A DNA stretch of 41,454 nt from assembly GCA_003139995.1 (NCBI GenBank), contig PLIC01000167.1:1-41454 (forward strand), read 5' to 3'. The translations under genes were made by a program, and so were the position numbers. Positions 7,344 through 15,421 of the stretch are shown here, in pieces. The notes below the pieces were generated by a model. The model searched no databases, had not been told where the DNA came from, and saw only the letters and a program-made list of their open reading frames with translations. Each line of letters starts with the position of its first letter. Within the stretch, counting starts at the first letter, position 1. Source of the stretch: Candidatus Acidiflorens stordalenmirensis (GTDB lineage Bacteria > Acidobacteriota > Terriglobia > Terriglobales > Acidobacteriaceae).

Positions 7344-8174
7344 ATGCAGGAACATAAGCAACGGAGCAGGCAAAGAAACAAGCCGGCGCCGGCCTCGGTG
7401 AAGTCCACTCCAACTGTTCCCGAATGGGATTTCGAACCGCTAGATAAGAACAGCTTCACTCCAATATATTTCCAGATCCAAACCCAGCTCCTGGGGATGA
7501 TTAAGTCGGGGCGGCTGCATCCTGGCGATGCGCTGCCCAGTGAAGAAGAACTCAGCCGGGTTTACGACGTCAGCCGGATGACATCGCGCCACGCCTTGCA
7601 GTCTCTGAAGAGTCAAGGTTTTGCCACTCGCGTCGTTGGACAGGGAACCTTTGTTAGCCAGCCCAAGGTCGAAAAGGACATTACCCACCTTTGCGGGTTT
7701 ACGGCCGAAATGCGCGCCTTGGGCATGAAGCCCACTTCACGAGTTCTTGAGGCCAAGACAATTCCCGCTACGCCTGAAGTGGCATCCCGGTTGGCGGTTG
7801 CCGTTGGCTCGCCCATCTTTCATCTGCGCCGGCTGCGATTGGCGGATGGTCTTCCGGTGGCGATCGAGCAGATATGGCTTTCCCAAGACCGGTTTCCGGG
7901 GATTGACAACGTGGATCTCGCGCATTTGTCGTTGTACCAGACCTTGCGTGAGCGCTATGACATACGCCTAAGCCGCGCGGATGAGATTCTGGAATCGCGC
8001 GCTGCGCATCGGAGTGAGGCTGAGCTTTTGGAGATGGCGCCCCGAGTGAGTTTGCTGGTGATGTCCCGTACGTTATGGGACTCCGACGGGAAACCGGTCG
8101 AAGCCGCACATTCCCTCTATCGCGGAGATCGTTATCGCGCGGTATTGAGCATTCCCGCAACGACGGTTGAATAG
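7344..8174 (+). CDS. GntR-family transcriptional regulator, HutC subfamily
   Basis: A 276-residue protein. After a basic N-terminal tail (~30 residues), residues ~35-105 form the GntR winged helix: PIYFQIQTQLLGMIKSG, GDALPSEEELSRVYDVSRMT, RHALQSLKSQGF and the wing GQGTFVSQPK. Residues ~115-270 form a UTRA effector-binding domain (FTAEMRALGMKPTSRVL, SPIFHLRRLRLADGLPVAIE, VEAAHSLYRGDRYR), which in relatives such as NagR/DasR senses phosphorylated sugars. Start: ATG 7344 with GGAGA eight bases upstream. It shares a transcript with the transporter and is the natural candidate for binding the palindromes at 6142-6165 and 8521-8547. A phosphorylated amino sugar effector is inference. Confidence 0.88.
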   Translation: MQEHKQRSRQRNKPAPASVKSTPTVPEWDFEPLDKNSFTPIYFQIQTQLLGMIKSGRLHPGDALPSEEELSRVYDVSRMTSRHALQSLKSQGFATRVVGQGTFVSQPKVEKDITHLCGFTAEMRALGMKPTSRVLEAKTIPATPEVASRLAVAVGSPIFHLRRLRLADGLPVAIEQIWLSQDRFPGIDNVDLAHLSLYQTLRERYDIRLSRADEILESRAAHRSEAELLEMAPRVSLLVMSRTLWDSDGKPVEAAHSLYRGDRYRAVLSIPATTVE

Positions 8175-8731
8175 AGCGGCCGTTGAGCCGGGCGCGATCG
8201 GGCGAAACCCATGTTCATCGCACCAAAGCTGGTTCGGGCATTGGAAGAAAATCACATCGCGCATTCTTGCCGGCTGTGGGAAGCACTGAGATTTCTGCCC
8301 TCACTCGTGCAGTACCGGTATCGCAGCGCCGCCGCGACTGAACTGGACCTATTCCCAACTCACTTCACTAACATCGAGCAACGCCGTTTTGGCCTGCATC
8401 CCTCTCGCCGGAATTCACCAGGGACACCCGGGCTGTTCATATTCGCCTCCCCTCTCTACGCCGTCGATCACCGCCACGAAGTGAGCTGAATCGTCGGCAG
8501 CGTTCGATGGGAAAATGAACTTGACAATCTGTATAGACAGGTATACTTCTAGGGTGGTTGCCGGGCCCCGGATGGAACTTGCCCCGATCTTCGTGAAAGT
8601 TGCCAACTGCACCGCTCCGGTTAATTACATGCTAGGGGGAAGACCGCTCTAGCAAGCTTTGGTCCACGGAGAGCGTCTGGCGCGTGATCGGGCAATAGCG
8701 TGCGATTCGAAGGAAAGGCGGAGAAAATGCT
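8175..8731. other. Leader region of the TonB receptor gene, no gene seen
   Basis: The region between the regulator and the receptor has no convincing gene; the frame 8211-8489 lacks a ribosome binding site and a recognisable composition. It contains the promoter/operator candidate at 8521-8547 and leaves an untranslated leader of about 180 bases before the receptor start. Confidence 0.5.
8521..8547 (+). promoter_or_regulatory. Candidate promoter with overlapping palindrome upstream of the TonB receptor
   Basis: TTGACA (8521-8526) and TATACT (8542-8547) look like -35 and -10 boxes but are only 15 bases apart. Between and over them lie CTGTATAGACAG (8529-8540), a 10-of-12 palindrome, and GTATA/TATAC arms (8531-8535, 8542-8546). 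This resembles GntR operators and shares TGTATAG with the divergent promoter site. A short spacer overlapped by an operator suits a tightly regulated promoter. Confidence 0.5.
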
Positions 8732-11700
8732 ATGAACGGAAGAAAAGAAAACCGACGAGCATCGTTCTGGTGGCTGATTGCTTGCCTCAGCACAGTCGCG
8801 TTGTTGCACATCGTATCGCTGCCGGTGCGGGCACAAGTCGACCGGGCGACCATCAACGGTACGGTCTCAGACCCGTCTGGCGCCGTTGTTCCCGGCGTGC
8901 ACGTGACCGCCGCAAACCTTGAGAACGGCATTAAGTATCAGGGCGTGACGAACGAGGCTGGCATCTACCAGATTCGTGGGCTGCAGATCGGCCACTATTC
9001 ATTGCAGTTTGAAAAGGCGGGCTTCAAGAAGATGGAGCGTCCGGGCTTGACGTTGGAAACCGGGCAAGTGGCCGAGGTTGACGTCAAGCTGTTGGTGGGT
9101 TCGTCCTCGGAGCAGGTGGAGGTTACGGCAGAAGCGCCGGTGCTCTTGGAGACCGAGACGTCGACGATTGGCACGGTGATGACGGGCAAGACGCTTGAAG
9201 ATCTGCCCCTGGACATCAACGGCGGCCGGGATATCACCACCTTTATCTATACGAACGTGGCGACGACGAACGGAAGCAACTGGTCGGGCCACATCGCGGG
9301 CTCCCAGGATATGTCGAAGAATGTAATGGTAGACGGCGCGGACGCGACTCCAGGCCTCCAAGGTTTCGTGCAGGATGTGGGCATGGAGGCGGTGCAGGAG
9401 ATGAACGTGCAGATTAGCGGCATCGGCGCCGAAGGGGCATCGACCGGCGGCGGCACGATCCTCCTGGAACTGAAATCAGGGACTAACAAGTTCCATGGCA
9501 GCGGTTACTACTATCTGGAGAACGAGGCGCTCGACGCAAATACGTGGGACAACAATTTTTTCCTGTCCCAATGCGCGCCGGGCGACACGACTTGCATCGA
9601 CACTTATCGGCGCCCGCGCGACCGTTTCGACGACTGGGGATTCAGTGCGGGCGGCCCAATCTGGAGGAACCACACCTTTATCTTTGGGGACTGGGAGCGC
9701 TACCGCAACGTAACGTTGTCATTCGCTCCCAACCAAATGACGGTTCCGACGCAGGCGTTCATGACAGGAGATTTCAGTGCCCTGCTGGGCGGACCGTTGA
9801 ATCTAAACGACGATCCAACCCAGCCGATTGCCACCGACCCCTGCACCGGACAGCCGATCCTCTCTGGCCAGATCTACGATCCCAGCGCGATGTACGTGAA
9901 CGGCAGTGGAGTAACCTGTCATGTTCCCTTCGCAGGGAATATCATCCCGGCGAACCGGATCAGCACCATCTCGCAGAACATCATCAACAAGCTGTATAAG
10001 AATGGTTATGCGCCGCAAAACCAGGGCGTCATCAACAATTTCCCCGTGTTTACGGGAAACGCCGGACAAACCACCGAGCACCTCGATCTGAAACTGGACC
10101 ACAATTTCTCGCCGAAGCAGCGCGCTGCTGTTTCCTATGGCTGGTGGACCCTTCCTTACACCGGCTCCGGTGGTCTGTGGCAGACAGGAAACTCGACAGC
10201 CGGGCCCTTGTCCACCGGACTAACCCAGACGCAGTGGGATCAATCGATTCGCGCGCAGGACTTCTACACGATTTCACCCAATGTCCTGAATGCATTCTCC
10301 GCCGTCTTCAACCAGCACAAGGCCGACGACCTTCCTCCGGGCGATTACAACGCCGCCAACGTAGGGATTACTGGAACCAACGGCAGCAATTTCCCGACTA
10401 TCAATTTCAACTCGACTAACGGCATCAGCGGTACGGTGAACGGTATCGGAGAAACGACCATTGGACCGCCGTATTCCGACGGCTATGTCATGTACAACCG
10501 CAGTGTCAGCGACACCGTTTCCTGGATAAGAGGTCACCACAGTTTCAAGTTTGGTGGCGAGTTTCAGGCTAGAGGCATGAACAGCCGGGAAGATAACGGG
10601 CTTCGGATCTATAACTTCAGCAACGGTACCGGTGCTCCAACCGACCCGACGATTCAGCCCTTCGTCGGTTTTGCGTTCGCGAACTTCTTGTTGGGAGATG
10701 TGCAGAACGCCAGCCAAAGTGTGGGATTCAAGTTACATGGCCGCCGCAAGCGCACGTCGCTGTTCGCATCGGATGACTTCAAAGTCAGCCCACGGCTGAC
10801 GCTGAACGCAAGCTTGCGTTGGGATTTCAATTTTCGTTTCCATGAAACAAACGGGCAATGGGCAAACTTTGACCTCAACGCCGTGAATCCGCTTTGGAGT
10901 CCCTATAAGGGTGCGTGGACCTGGGCGCAGAATGGAAGCAGTTCGTTCGAAACCAACCAGAACTACCATGAGTTCGGTCCCCATGTTGGAGCTGCCTACC
11001 AGTTAAAGCCAAACCTGGTGCTGCGCGGCGCCTACGGCATCTTCTATACGCCTCTCGCTCTGAACCAGTGGAACGGCGTTCCTTTCGCCACCAGCGGTGG
11101 AGCTTTTGGCTTCATCGGCTCGAATAACGTAATCAACAACGTCATGGACGCCGTCGGATTTCAGTGGGATGCGGGCTACCCGGGGCAGAACGTGTACCCG
11201 GCGCGCACGCCAACCCAGACCTACGTCGCCGGCGGAGTCGCCACTACCTGGCCCGACGCGCTGACCATGGGCATGACTCAGAACTGGAACGCCGGGATGC
11301 AATATCTGGTGTCGAAAGACGCGGTGCTCTCGGTGAACTATCTGGGCAATCACGGCAGTCACCTGCATGATGGCAGTGTTTGGCCATATAACTACTCGAC
11401 GCAGGCAACCTATCTGAAACTTCTGAACTCCGGGCAAGTGAATGACTACATCCAGAGTGCATCGGATGCGGCAGCAGCCGGTGTTCCGTATCCGTACCCT
11501 GGGTTTGCGGGATACGCTTACCAGGCGATCATGCCTTATCCACAGCTCGCGTCGCAGGGAATTCCAGTGCAACTCGTCAACTCCGATCTTGCCGTGAGCA
11601 GCTATCGCGCCATGGTCGTGGAGATCAGAACGCACGGAGGCCATGGACTAACCACCGATTTGAACTACACTTGGTCGCGATCCGAAGGCAACGCGAGCGA

Positions 11701-12388
11701 CGGCGGGGCCTATGCGGAAGCATGGACAACGTTGTGGAATCAAGATCCGTATAACCTCAAGAACCTCGGCAACCAGGTCGACGATTGGAACAACACCCAC
11801 GAGGTGAAAGGCTACATCGACTACGACCTGCCCTTCGGCAACGGCAAACGGTTGAAGACGGGCCTACGAGGCCTTGACACCTATGTCTTGGGAGGCTGGA
11901 CGCTCGGATCCGAGCTCAGCTATCACAGCGGCGAACCAATGTGGATGATCGCAGGAGCCACGCAGTATCCAGGCTGGGATGCGGTGTTTGCAGTTCGAAA
12001 TCCCGGCGTAAGTCTCGCCAGCCAGTTTAAGACCCTCAATCTGAACTGGAACCCGACGGTCACCAATACCCCTGACCCCAACAGCGTGTACTTTAACCCG
12101 GCAGCCTTTTCGAGTCCTGCCTTCGGTGCCTTCAGTCCTGAGAAATACTCAATCGAAGACTTTCTGAGGACACAGCCCTGGGCGTACGAAGATGTGAGCA
12201 TTCTGAAACGGTTCAGCTTTGGCAACGATGGCCGCTTCCATGCGAGTTTGCGGGCGCAGTTCTTCGATGCCTTCAACCGTCATCAGTGGAGCGCTCCCAT
12301 CACGGATATCACCAGCCCGTACTTCGGCCACGTAACCAGCGTCTCCGGCCATCGCTACGGACAACTCGGTGCCCGATTCGAATGGTAA
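8732..12388 (+). CDS. Oar-type TonB-dependent receptor with carboxypeptidase-regulatory-like N-terminal domain
   Basis: A 1218-residue outer-membrane protein. An N-terminal hydrophobic signal ends at VRAQ. Residues ~35-125 (ATINGTVSDPSGAVVPGVHVT ... YSLQFEKAGF) form the carboxypeptidase-regulatory beta-sandwich. The plug (~130-260) includes MVDGADATPGLQGF and the GGGTILLELKSGTNKFHGS strand. A long beta barrel follows, ending in LGARFEW with the terminal aromatic residue of outer-membrane proteins. Such receptors import oligosaccharides or other bulky ligands with TonB energy. It lies between the sugar regulator and two secreted putative glycan enzymes, with an operator-like promoter, so it is the likely outer-membrane importer of the locus. 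GGAG lies eight bases before the ATG. No SusD-like partner is visible. Confidence 0.88.
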   Translation: MNGRKENRRASFWWLIACLSTVALLHIVSLPVRAQVDRATINGTVSDPSGAVVPGVHVTAANLENGIKYQGVTNEAGIYQIRGLQIGHYSLQFEKAGFKKMERPGLTLETGQVAEVDVKLLVGSSSEQVEVTAEAPVLLETETSTIGTVMTGKTLEDLPLDINGGRDITTFIYTNVATTNGSNWSGHIAGSQDMSKNVMVDGADATPGLQGFVQDVGMEAVQEMNVQISGIGAEGASTGGGTILLELKSGTNKFHGSGYYYLENEALDANTWDNNFFLSQCAPGDTTCIDTYRRPRDRFDDWGFSAGGPIWRNHTFIFGDWERYRNVTLSFAPNQMTVPTQAFMTGDFSALLGGPLNLNDDPTQPIATDPCTGQPILSGQIYDPSAMYVNGSGVTCHVPFAGNIIPANRISTISQNIINKLYKNGYAPQNQGVINNFPVFTGNAGQTTEHLDLKLDHNFSPKQRAAVSYGWWTLPYTGSGGLWQTGNSTAGPLSTGLTQTQWDQSIRAQDFYTISPNVLNAFSAVFNQHKADDLPPGDYNAANVGITGTNGSNFPTINFNSTNGISGTVNGIGETTIGPPYSDGYVMYNRSVSDTVSWIRGHHSFKFGGEFQARGMNSREDNGLRIYNFSNGTGAPTDPTIQPFVGFAFANFLLGDVQNASQSVGFKLHGRRKRTSLFASDDFKVSPRLTLNASLRWDFNFRFHETNGQWANFDLNAVNPLWSPYKGAWTWAQNGSSSFETNQNYHEFGPHVGAAYQLKPNLVLRGAYGIFYTPLALNQWNGVPFATSGGAFGFIGSNNVINNVMDAVGFQWDAGYPGQNVYPARTPTQTYVAGGVATTWPDALTMGMTQNWNAGMQYLVSKDAVLSVNYLGNHGSHLHDGSVWPYNYSTQATYLKLLNSGQVNDYIQSASDAAAAGVPYPYPGFAGYAYQAIMPYPQLASQGIPVQLVNSDLAVSSYRAMVVEIRTHGGHGLTTDLNYTWSRSEGNASDGGAYAEAWTTLWNQDPYNLKNLGNQVDDWNNTHEVKGYIDYDLPFGNGKRLKTGLRGLDTYVLGGWTLGSELSYHSGEPMWMIAGATQYPGWDAVFAVRNPGVSLASQFKTLNLNWNPTVTNTPDPNSVYFNPAAFSSPAFGAFSPEKYSIEDFLRTQPWAYEDVSILKRFSFGNDGRFHASLRAQFFDAFNRHQWSAPITDITSPYFGHVTSVSGHRYGQLGARFEW

Positions 12389-12488
12389 CTACTCACTCCG
12401 GCAGCACCTGGGCCGTCGGCTCGGCGACGGTCTAGGTCCCCAAAGTGGAAGCTACTCAGGCTGCCGAGCCCCCGAGGACGGAGTAACT

Positions 12489-13562
12489 ATGCGCAAATTC
12501 CGGAACGCTGGCTTTTTCTGCACGCTACTGGTTATAGTCTGCGTGGCGTGCTTCGCCCAGAGACCGCGGCCTGATTATCAGCAAAACATCATTAAGACTG
12601 CAAACTGGACAGTCTCCAGCGCGTCTTCTCTGCCGGATGGGGCGATACTGTTTACCCCTACGGAAATTGTGCCTTACTACTCGAATTTGGCCGCCATCGG
12701 TTTGACCAGGAATAGGACCTACTATCCGCAGGTGAAGGCTTGGATGCAGTGGTACATCAGTCACCTGAATTATCCCGATAAGTGGGGACTCTACTGCACG
12801 ACATATGATTACAACGTCTCCGGCACAGTGGAGACGCCGACCGGCGACGCGGACTCCACCGATTCCTACGCTGCCACCTTTTTGTCGCTCGCCTGGGCGT
12901 ATTGGCGAACCGGTGATCCCGATGCGCAGGCCTATATCAGGACTCTTTCCTATCAACTGGACTGTATCGGGGGTGTGATCGTTCAGACGCAGCAGAACAA
13001 CGGCCTGACGTGGGCGAAACCCGATTACCAAATTCAATACCTGATGGACAATTCCGAGGTCTATCATGGACTGCGCGATGTTGCGGGTCTTTTTCAGGAA
13101 GCATTCGGCAACACCAAGGCGAGAGACTGGTATAACTCGCACGCTGACGCCGTAAGTAACGGTATTGAAACGGCGCTGTGGGACTCGGTTCACAACAATT
13201 ACCTGACTTATGCCGGAGCCCCTCGGTCACGCTGGCACAAGTGGTACCCGGATGCGACGGCACAACTGTTCCCCGTTCTGAACGGTGTGATCTCCGATTC
13301 TAGTCCGCGCACGAAACACCTCTACAACACCTTCAATCGCTACTGGCCCCGGTGGGATCAACTCAAGTTCCCCGACCCTTTTCCGTGGGCGTTGGTTTCG
13401 GGCGCTGCAGCGCTCATGGGAGATGCTCCACGAGTAAACACGTATATCCGAAAGATTGAAAACAAATACGTGAACGCTGGTTTCCCGTATCCGTGGTATT
13501 GCGCGGAAGCAGGATGGTTCATACGGGTGAACCACTACATGTTAGGCAAACGCCCGCTTTAG
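12489..13562 (+). CDS. Secreted protein of alpha/alpha-toroid type, putative glycan-active enzyme
   Basis: A 357-residue protein with a signal peptide (MRKFRNAGFFCTLLVIVCVACFA-Q). The mature part consists of repeating helical hairpins rich in Trp, Tyr and Asp: VKAWMQWYISHLNY, WGLYCTTYDY, DADSTDSYAATFLSLAWAYW, QYLMDNSEVYHGLRDVAGLF, FPWALVSGAAALMGD. This is the pattern of six-hairpin glycosidases and related lyases, in which the conserved Asp-Ser/Thr-Tyr patches line the active site. I do not recognise a specific CAZy family. GGAG lies five bases before the ATG at 12489; the gene starts 100 bases after the receptor and is separated from the next gene by only eight bases, so it belongs to the same operon. 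Confidence 0.6.
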   Translation: MRKFRNAGFFCTLLVIVCVACFAQRPRPDYQQNIIKTANWTVSSASSLPDGAILFTPTEIVPYYSNLAAIGLTRNRTYYPQVKAWMQWYISHLNYPDKWGLYCTTYDYNVSGTVETPTGDADSTDSYAATFLSLAWAYWRTGDPDAQAYIRTLSYQLDCIGGVIVQTQQNNGLTWAKPDYQIQYLMDNSEVYHGLRDVAGLFQEAFGNTKARDWYNSHADAVSNGIETALWDSVHNNYLTYAGAPRSRWHKWYPDATAQLFPVLNGVISDSSPRTKHLYNTFNRYWPRWDQLKFPDPFPWALVSGAAALMGDAPRVNTYIRKIENKYVNAGFPYPWYCAEAGWFIRVNHYMLGKRPL

Positions 13563-13570
13563 AGGAATGC

Positions 13571-14752
13571 ATGAGACCGTACGAAGCAATTCGGGTTGCA
13601 CTCTTGGTCGTTCTTGTTTCCGGTCAGCTCTCATTGGCACAAGCGACTGCAAACGGCGAAGTGGCCAGAAGTGGCTATGGGCCCTCGGAGTGGCCGCAAA
13701 CGCTGCCCATGGCCGACTTCATTCTCTCCCTGCAAAATGCCTCCGGAGCGATTCCTGACGAGCGGGGCGTCATTACGGTGAACGAGGACTCCAACATGGA
13801 GTATGCGCTCATTGGCCTCGGGGCAGCTTATGCCGCCACCAAGGATGCCAAGTACCTGGATGGTTTGGAGAAAGGCATCAAATGGCTTGCCGACCGAGAG
13901 GAGATGAAGGACCCGAAATGGAAGGGCAGTTGGTATTACGTCTACTCTGCAGACCCTCCTTACAGCCGTATCCCGACATCGCCTGGCCTCGGCCTAACGG
14001 ATGTGCGCGGAGTAGATGCGACTTCCTCGTTGTTCGTATACCTGTTGTATCTCGATCAAAGACTGACGGGGCGCAGCACCCTCGCGGAGGCCAATGCTGG
14101 AAACGCCCGCGCGGCATTGGATTTCATACTTAACCGCAACCTTGACTCAGACGGTTTGAGCCGGAGTTCATGGCAGCTCCATCGTTCCGACAGGCGATGG
14201 CACTTCTTTCAAGAAAAATATTCCGCCGATCAGGGAGACGTCTATCTCGGAATGCACGCAGGGGAACTCCTCTATCACGACGCAAAATACGCGCATGCAG
14301 CCGAAGTATTGAGAACACAAACTCCCGTTCGAATCTTCCCGGCATCGCTGCAGCGTTATGCTCTCGGCATGGACGAACATGGAAGACTGGACTCCAGCGA
14401 CGACGGCAATAGTGCGGCGTTTTCGCAAGGATATTTGTCCTGGATGTGGGGCAACACGGTTTCCAACCAGGCCGCCCTGCAATGGTTGCGGTCCAAAGTT
14501 CAGCCTGATGGCTCGCTCGTGTCCGTTCCAGGTAAAGCCGCATTCAGTTTGAATGTCGCCATGCTCGCGATGGCCAGCAGGTCTCTCGCACAACCCGCCC
14601 CGCGCAAGTCCTTACAGTGGCTGGTTGACAATACCTACGACTCGAACACAGGCGGGATCCGCCGCAGTCGCGGGGCGAATGGCAATCACGAGTACAACAA
14701 CGAGACCGCTTTCTGCCTGTTGGGCTTTCTGGGTTTCTTGCCCTTCGAATAG
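13571..14752 (+). CDS. Second secreted alpha/alpha-toroid protein, putative glycan-active enzyme
   Basis: A 393-residue protein with a signal peptide (VALLVVLVSGQLSLAQA). Helical hairpin repeats are evident: PMADFILSLQNASGAIPDE, NMEYALIGLGAAYAATKDAKYLDGLEKGIKWL, DATSSLFVYLLYLD, GDVYLGMHAGELLYHDAKYAHAAEVL, FSLNVAMLAMASRSLA, and NNETAFCLLGFL near the end. This again suggests a six-hairpin or terpenoid-cyclase-like toroid. It is not obviously a duplicate of the preceding gene. AGAGG lies five bases before the ATG. Sequential secreted toroid proteins behind a TonB receptor fit a polysaccharide-degradation function, such as a lyase or glycosidase, but no catalytic residues can be named safely. Confidence 0.58.
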   Translation: MRPYEAIRVALLVVLVSGQLSLAQATANGEVARSGYGPSEWPQTLPMADFILSLQNASGAIPDERGVITVNEDSNMEYALIGLGAAYAATKDAKYLDGLEKGIKWLADREEMKDPKWKGSWYYVYSADPPYSRIPTSPGLGLTDVRGVDATSSLFVYLLYLDQRLTGRSTLAEANAGNARAALDFILNRNLDSDGLSRSSWQLHRSDRRWHFFQEKYSADQGDVYLGMHAGELLYHDAKYAHAAEVLRTQTPVRIFPASLQRYALGMDEHGRLDSSDDGNSAAFSQGYLSWMWGNTVSNQAALQWLRSKVQPDGSLVSVPGKAAFSLNVAMLAMASRSLAQPAPRKSLQWLVDNTYDSNTGGIRRSRGANGNHEYNNETAFCLLGFLGFLPFE

Positions 14753-14763
14753 TCCGATTAGTG

Positions 14764-15260
14764 TCACACGTTTGGAGAATCGTAAAGATGCACCGCTGGC
14801 TGCGCCTGTGTCTTTGCCAAGAACAGGACCTTCCCATTCGCCATCGCGACCGGTATCGGTAGCACAGTTGTGCTCAGGTTCTGGCCGAAATTTGGCGCTA
14901 GGTGTTGGGTCACAGCCAGCGTGTTTTCATTGATGGTGTAGAAGCCCTGTGTCAAAGTTCCTACTACCAAAGTATTGCCGTCTGGCATCTGATCAATTCC
15001 GAGGGGTTGACCTATAGAATGCGGGCTTGCACTGAAAGATCCTTGCCGGAAAGTACGTCCACTTCATTCAGGTACAAATTGCTCGCGAACAGCAGTTGCC
15101 GCGACTCGTCGTAGAATGCCCGCTCGACACTACCGCCAACCGTAGTAAAGGGCCTTGCGATTGGCGCCGCCATCTGAACCACGTCCAGCCCTAAGGTTGC
15201 GCTGGCCTGCTGTGAACCGGAGACACCTGCGATAGACACCTGGGAGCGGCCGCAAAGCAT
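14764..15260 (-). pseudogene. Frameshifted remnant of a beta-propeller-like protein
   Basis: Two minus-strand frames join into one natural-looking protein. The upstream part (15260-15012) contains VSIAGVSGSQQASATL and SVERAFYDESRQLLFASNLYLNEVDVLSG; the downstream part (14988-14764) contains GIDQMPDGNTLVVGT and NGKVLFLAKTQ. Reading through position ~15015, addition of one C after CGCATTC restores RIPIGQPLGIDQMPDG, so a one-base deletion explains the break. The phrasing (FYDESRQLLFASN, DGNTLVVGT) is typical of YncE-like beta-propellers. A further minus-strand stretch at about 15270-15409 (GEAYNFRFLFAYESIPP) may belong to the same gene in yet another frame. The 5' end is lost against imuA. A sequencing error at 15015 is possible. 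Confidence 0.6.
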
Positions 15261-15421
15261 TGCAAATCTTCAAGTTGCACTTCTGGCTCATGATTCGCAC
15301 CGAACCGCTTGACAACAGCAGGCCGCGGAGGGATACTCTCGTAGGCGAATAAAAAGCGAAAGTTGTATGCCTCGCCCGGGCTGATTCCGCCCTCCGCGTT
15401 CCCTGACAATTGCGAGAAAGT

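Noticed and set aside
8211-8489. Open frame of 92 codons before the TonB receptor
   Set aside because: No ribosome binding site, no family features, and it overlaps the likely regulatory region.
15340-15421. LexA/SOS box upstream of imuA
   Set aside because: Expected from biology, but no GTTC-type or other dyad known to bind LexA could be found by eye.
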